64,000 bases of DNA from Aquidulcibacter paucihalophilus (GTDB lineage Bacteria; Pseudomonadota; Alphaproteobacteria; Caulobacterales; Aquidulcibacteraceae), in assembly GCF_002105465.1 (NCBI RefSeq), contig NZ_NCSQ01000174.1, positions 1-64,000 of the forward strand, in the 5' to 3' direction. Each line of letters starts with the position of its first letter. Within the stretch, counting starts at the first letter, position 1. The notes below the pieces were generated by a model. The model had not been told where the DNA came from and did not search any database. It was given only the letters and a program-made list of their open reading frames with translations. This document shows positions 63,624-64,000 of the stretch, one piece after another. A program made the translations under genes and the position numbers.

Positions 63624-64000
63624 ATGGCATTTTCACTCAATGAAGACCAAACCCTTCTGAAAGACGCAGCAGACGGGTTTTTCGCCGATCATGCGCCCGT
63701 GGCCAGCTTCCGCAAGCTGCGCGACGCTAAAGAAACCCTCGATCCCGCGCTCTGGGGCGAGATTGGAGCTATGGGCTTTGCCGGGGCTTTGATCGAGGAA
63801 CACCATGGCGGCTCGGTCATGGGGTTGCGCGCGATGGGCCTCGTCTTGGAAGCCCAAGCCCGCACCTTGGGCGTCTCGCCCTTGTTTCAAACGGGCCTGA
63901 TGGGTGCGACCATTTTGAAGCTACAGGGCCATTCTGCCCAGCAAGACGCGTTCTTGCCGAAGATTGCCGACGGCAGCCACAGCTTTGCCTTGGCACTGGA
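63624..64000 (+). CDS. Acyl-CoA dehydrogenase family protein, partial (C-terminus outside window)
   Basis: Opens at ATG 63624 with AGGAGGGG upstream and runs off the right edge after about 125 codons. The visible part starts MAFSLNEDQTLLKDAADGFFADH, contains IGAMGFAGALIEEHHGGSVMGLRAMGLVLEAQARTLGVSP and continues through KIADGSHSFALAL, the N-terminal helical domain of acyl-CoA dehydrogenases. It is tightly coupled to the preceding paralogue and probably forms a heteromeric enzyme with it. Confidence 0.88.
   Translation, partial: MAFSLNEDQTLLKDAADGFFADHAPVASFRKLRDAKETLDPALWGEIGAMGFAGALIEEHHGGSVMGLRAMGLVLEAQARTLGVSPLFQTGLMGATILKLQGHSAQQDAFLPKIADGSHSFALAL

Noticed and set aside
1..64000. CRISPR arrays, tRNA or rRNA genes, insertion sequences, prophage
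   Set aside because: No regularly spaced repeats, no TTCGAATC-type T-arm contexts with cloverleaf potential, no rRNA segments and no transposase, integrase or phage structural genes were seen.

Overview
The window is ordinary chromosomal DNA (about 58% G+C by eye) from an alphaproteobacterium. The evidence is an RcdA-type (DUF1465) regulator of CtrA turnover beside DUF1192 and rpmE, a hemC-hemD-mitofilin(Mic60)-hemY cluster, a full tol-pal cluster followed by tilS and ftsH, and the dnaK-dnaJ pair. Caulobacterales or Hyphomonadaceae-like lineages fit best, but no 16S rRNA gene is present to settle it. I found no tRNA, rRNA, CRISPR array, transposase, integrase or prophage gene.

Layout. 1-3.8 kb: alkB (cut by the left edge), dnaK, dnaJ. 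3.8-8.8 kb: a MaoC/hot-dog protein, a DsbD/ScsB-type thiol reductase with a periplasmic redoxin, prfA, rpmB. 9.2-17.8 kb: tolQRAB-pal-cpoB, tilS, ftsH, phhB. 17.9-21.3 kb: ftsK, lolA and a candidate small RNA. 21.3-27.5 kb: accessory metabolism, namely a membrane protein, an MDR reductase plus VOC protein on the minus strand, and DUF1330, an exported unknown and a penicillin-acylase-type Ntn hydrolase on the plus strand. 27.5-33.3 kb: yciI-gpsA and tsaD facing hemC. Between gpsA and tsaD lies a 2.3-kb segment with a TetR regulator, a structured non-coding stretch, a 37-codon membrane-peptide gene and a glycosyltransferase. 32.3-36.9 kb: hemC-hemD-mic60-hemY. 36.9-41.1 kb: thyA, an SDR, an exported SNase and an Old Yellow Enzyme. 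41.2-48.5 kb: lpdA, a membrane protein, sucB, sucA, sucD. 48.6-53.2 kb: quinone oxidoreductase, DUF1192, rcdA, a hybrid histidine kinase, rpmE. 53.3-58.3 kb: ABC exporter, paraoxonase-like protein, PdeM nuclease and several small unknowns. 58.3-64 kb: glycosyltransferases, sucC (detached from sucD) and two acyl-CoA dehydrogenase genes, the last cut by the right edge.

Most genes are housekeeping: envelope maintenance (Tol-Pal, LolA, Mic60), protein quality control (DnaKJ, FtsH), the TCA cycle (SucABCD, Lpd), translation (RF1, L28, L31, TilS, TsaD) and heme synthesis. The parts that look least described are non-coding or very small. The TetR regulator has two operators of identical geometry; one covers its own promoter region and the other overlaps the -35 box of the 37-codon membrane peptide. 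There is a promoter-hairpins-terminator unit downstream of lolA. A shared GATATATC palindrome lies in the MDR/VOC locus. A folded region with a repeated 12-mer lies upstream of rcdA. All function calls come from reading motifs and gene order; no database search was run.
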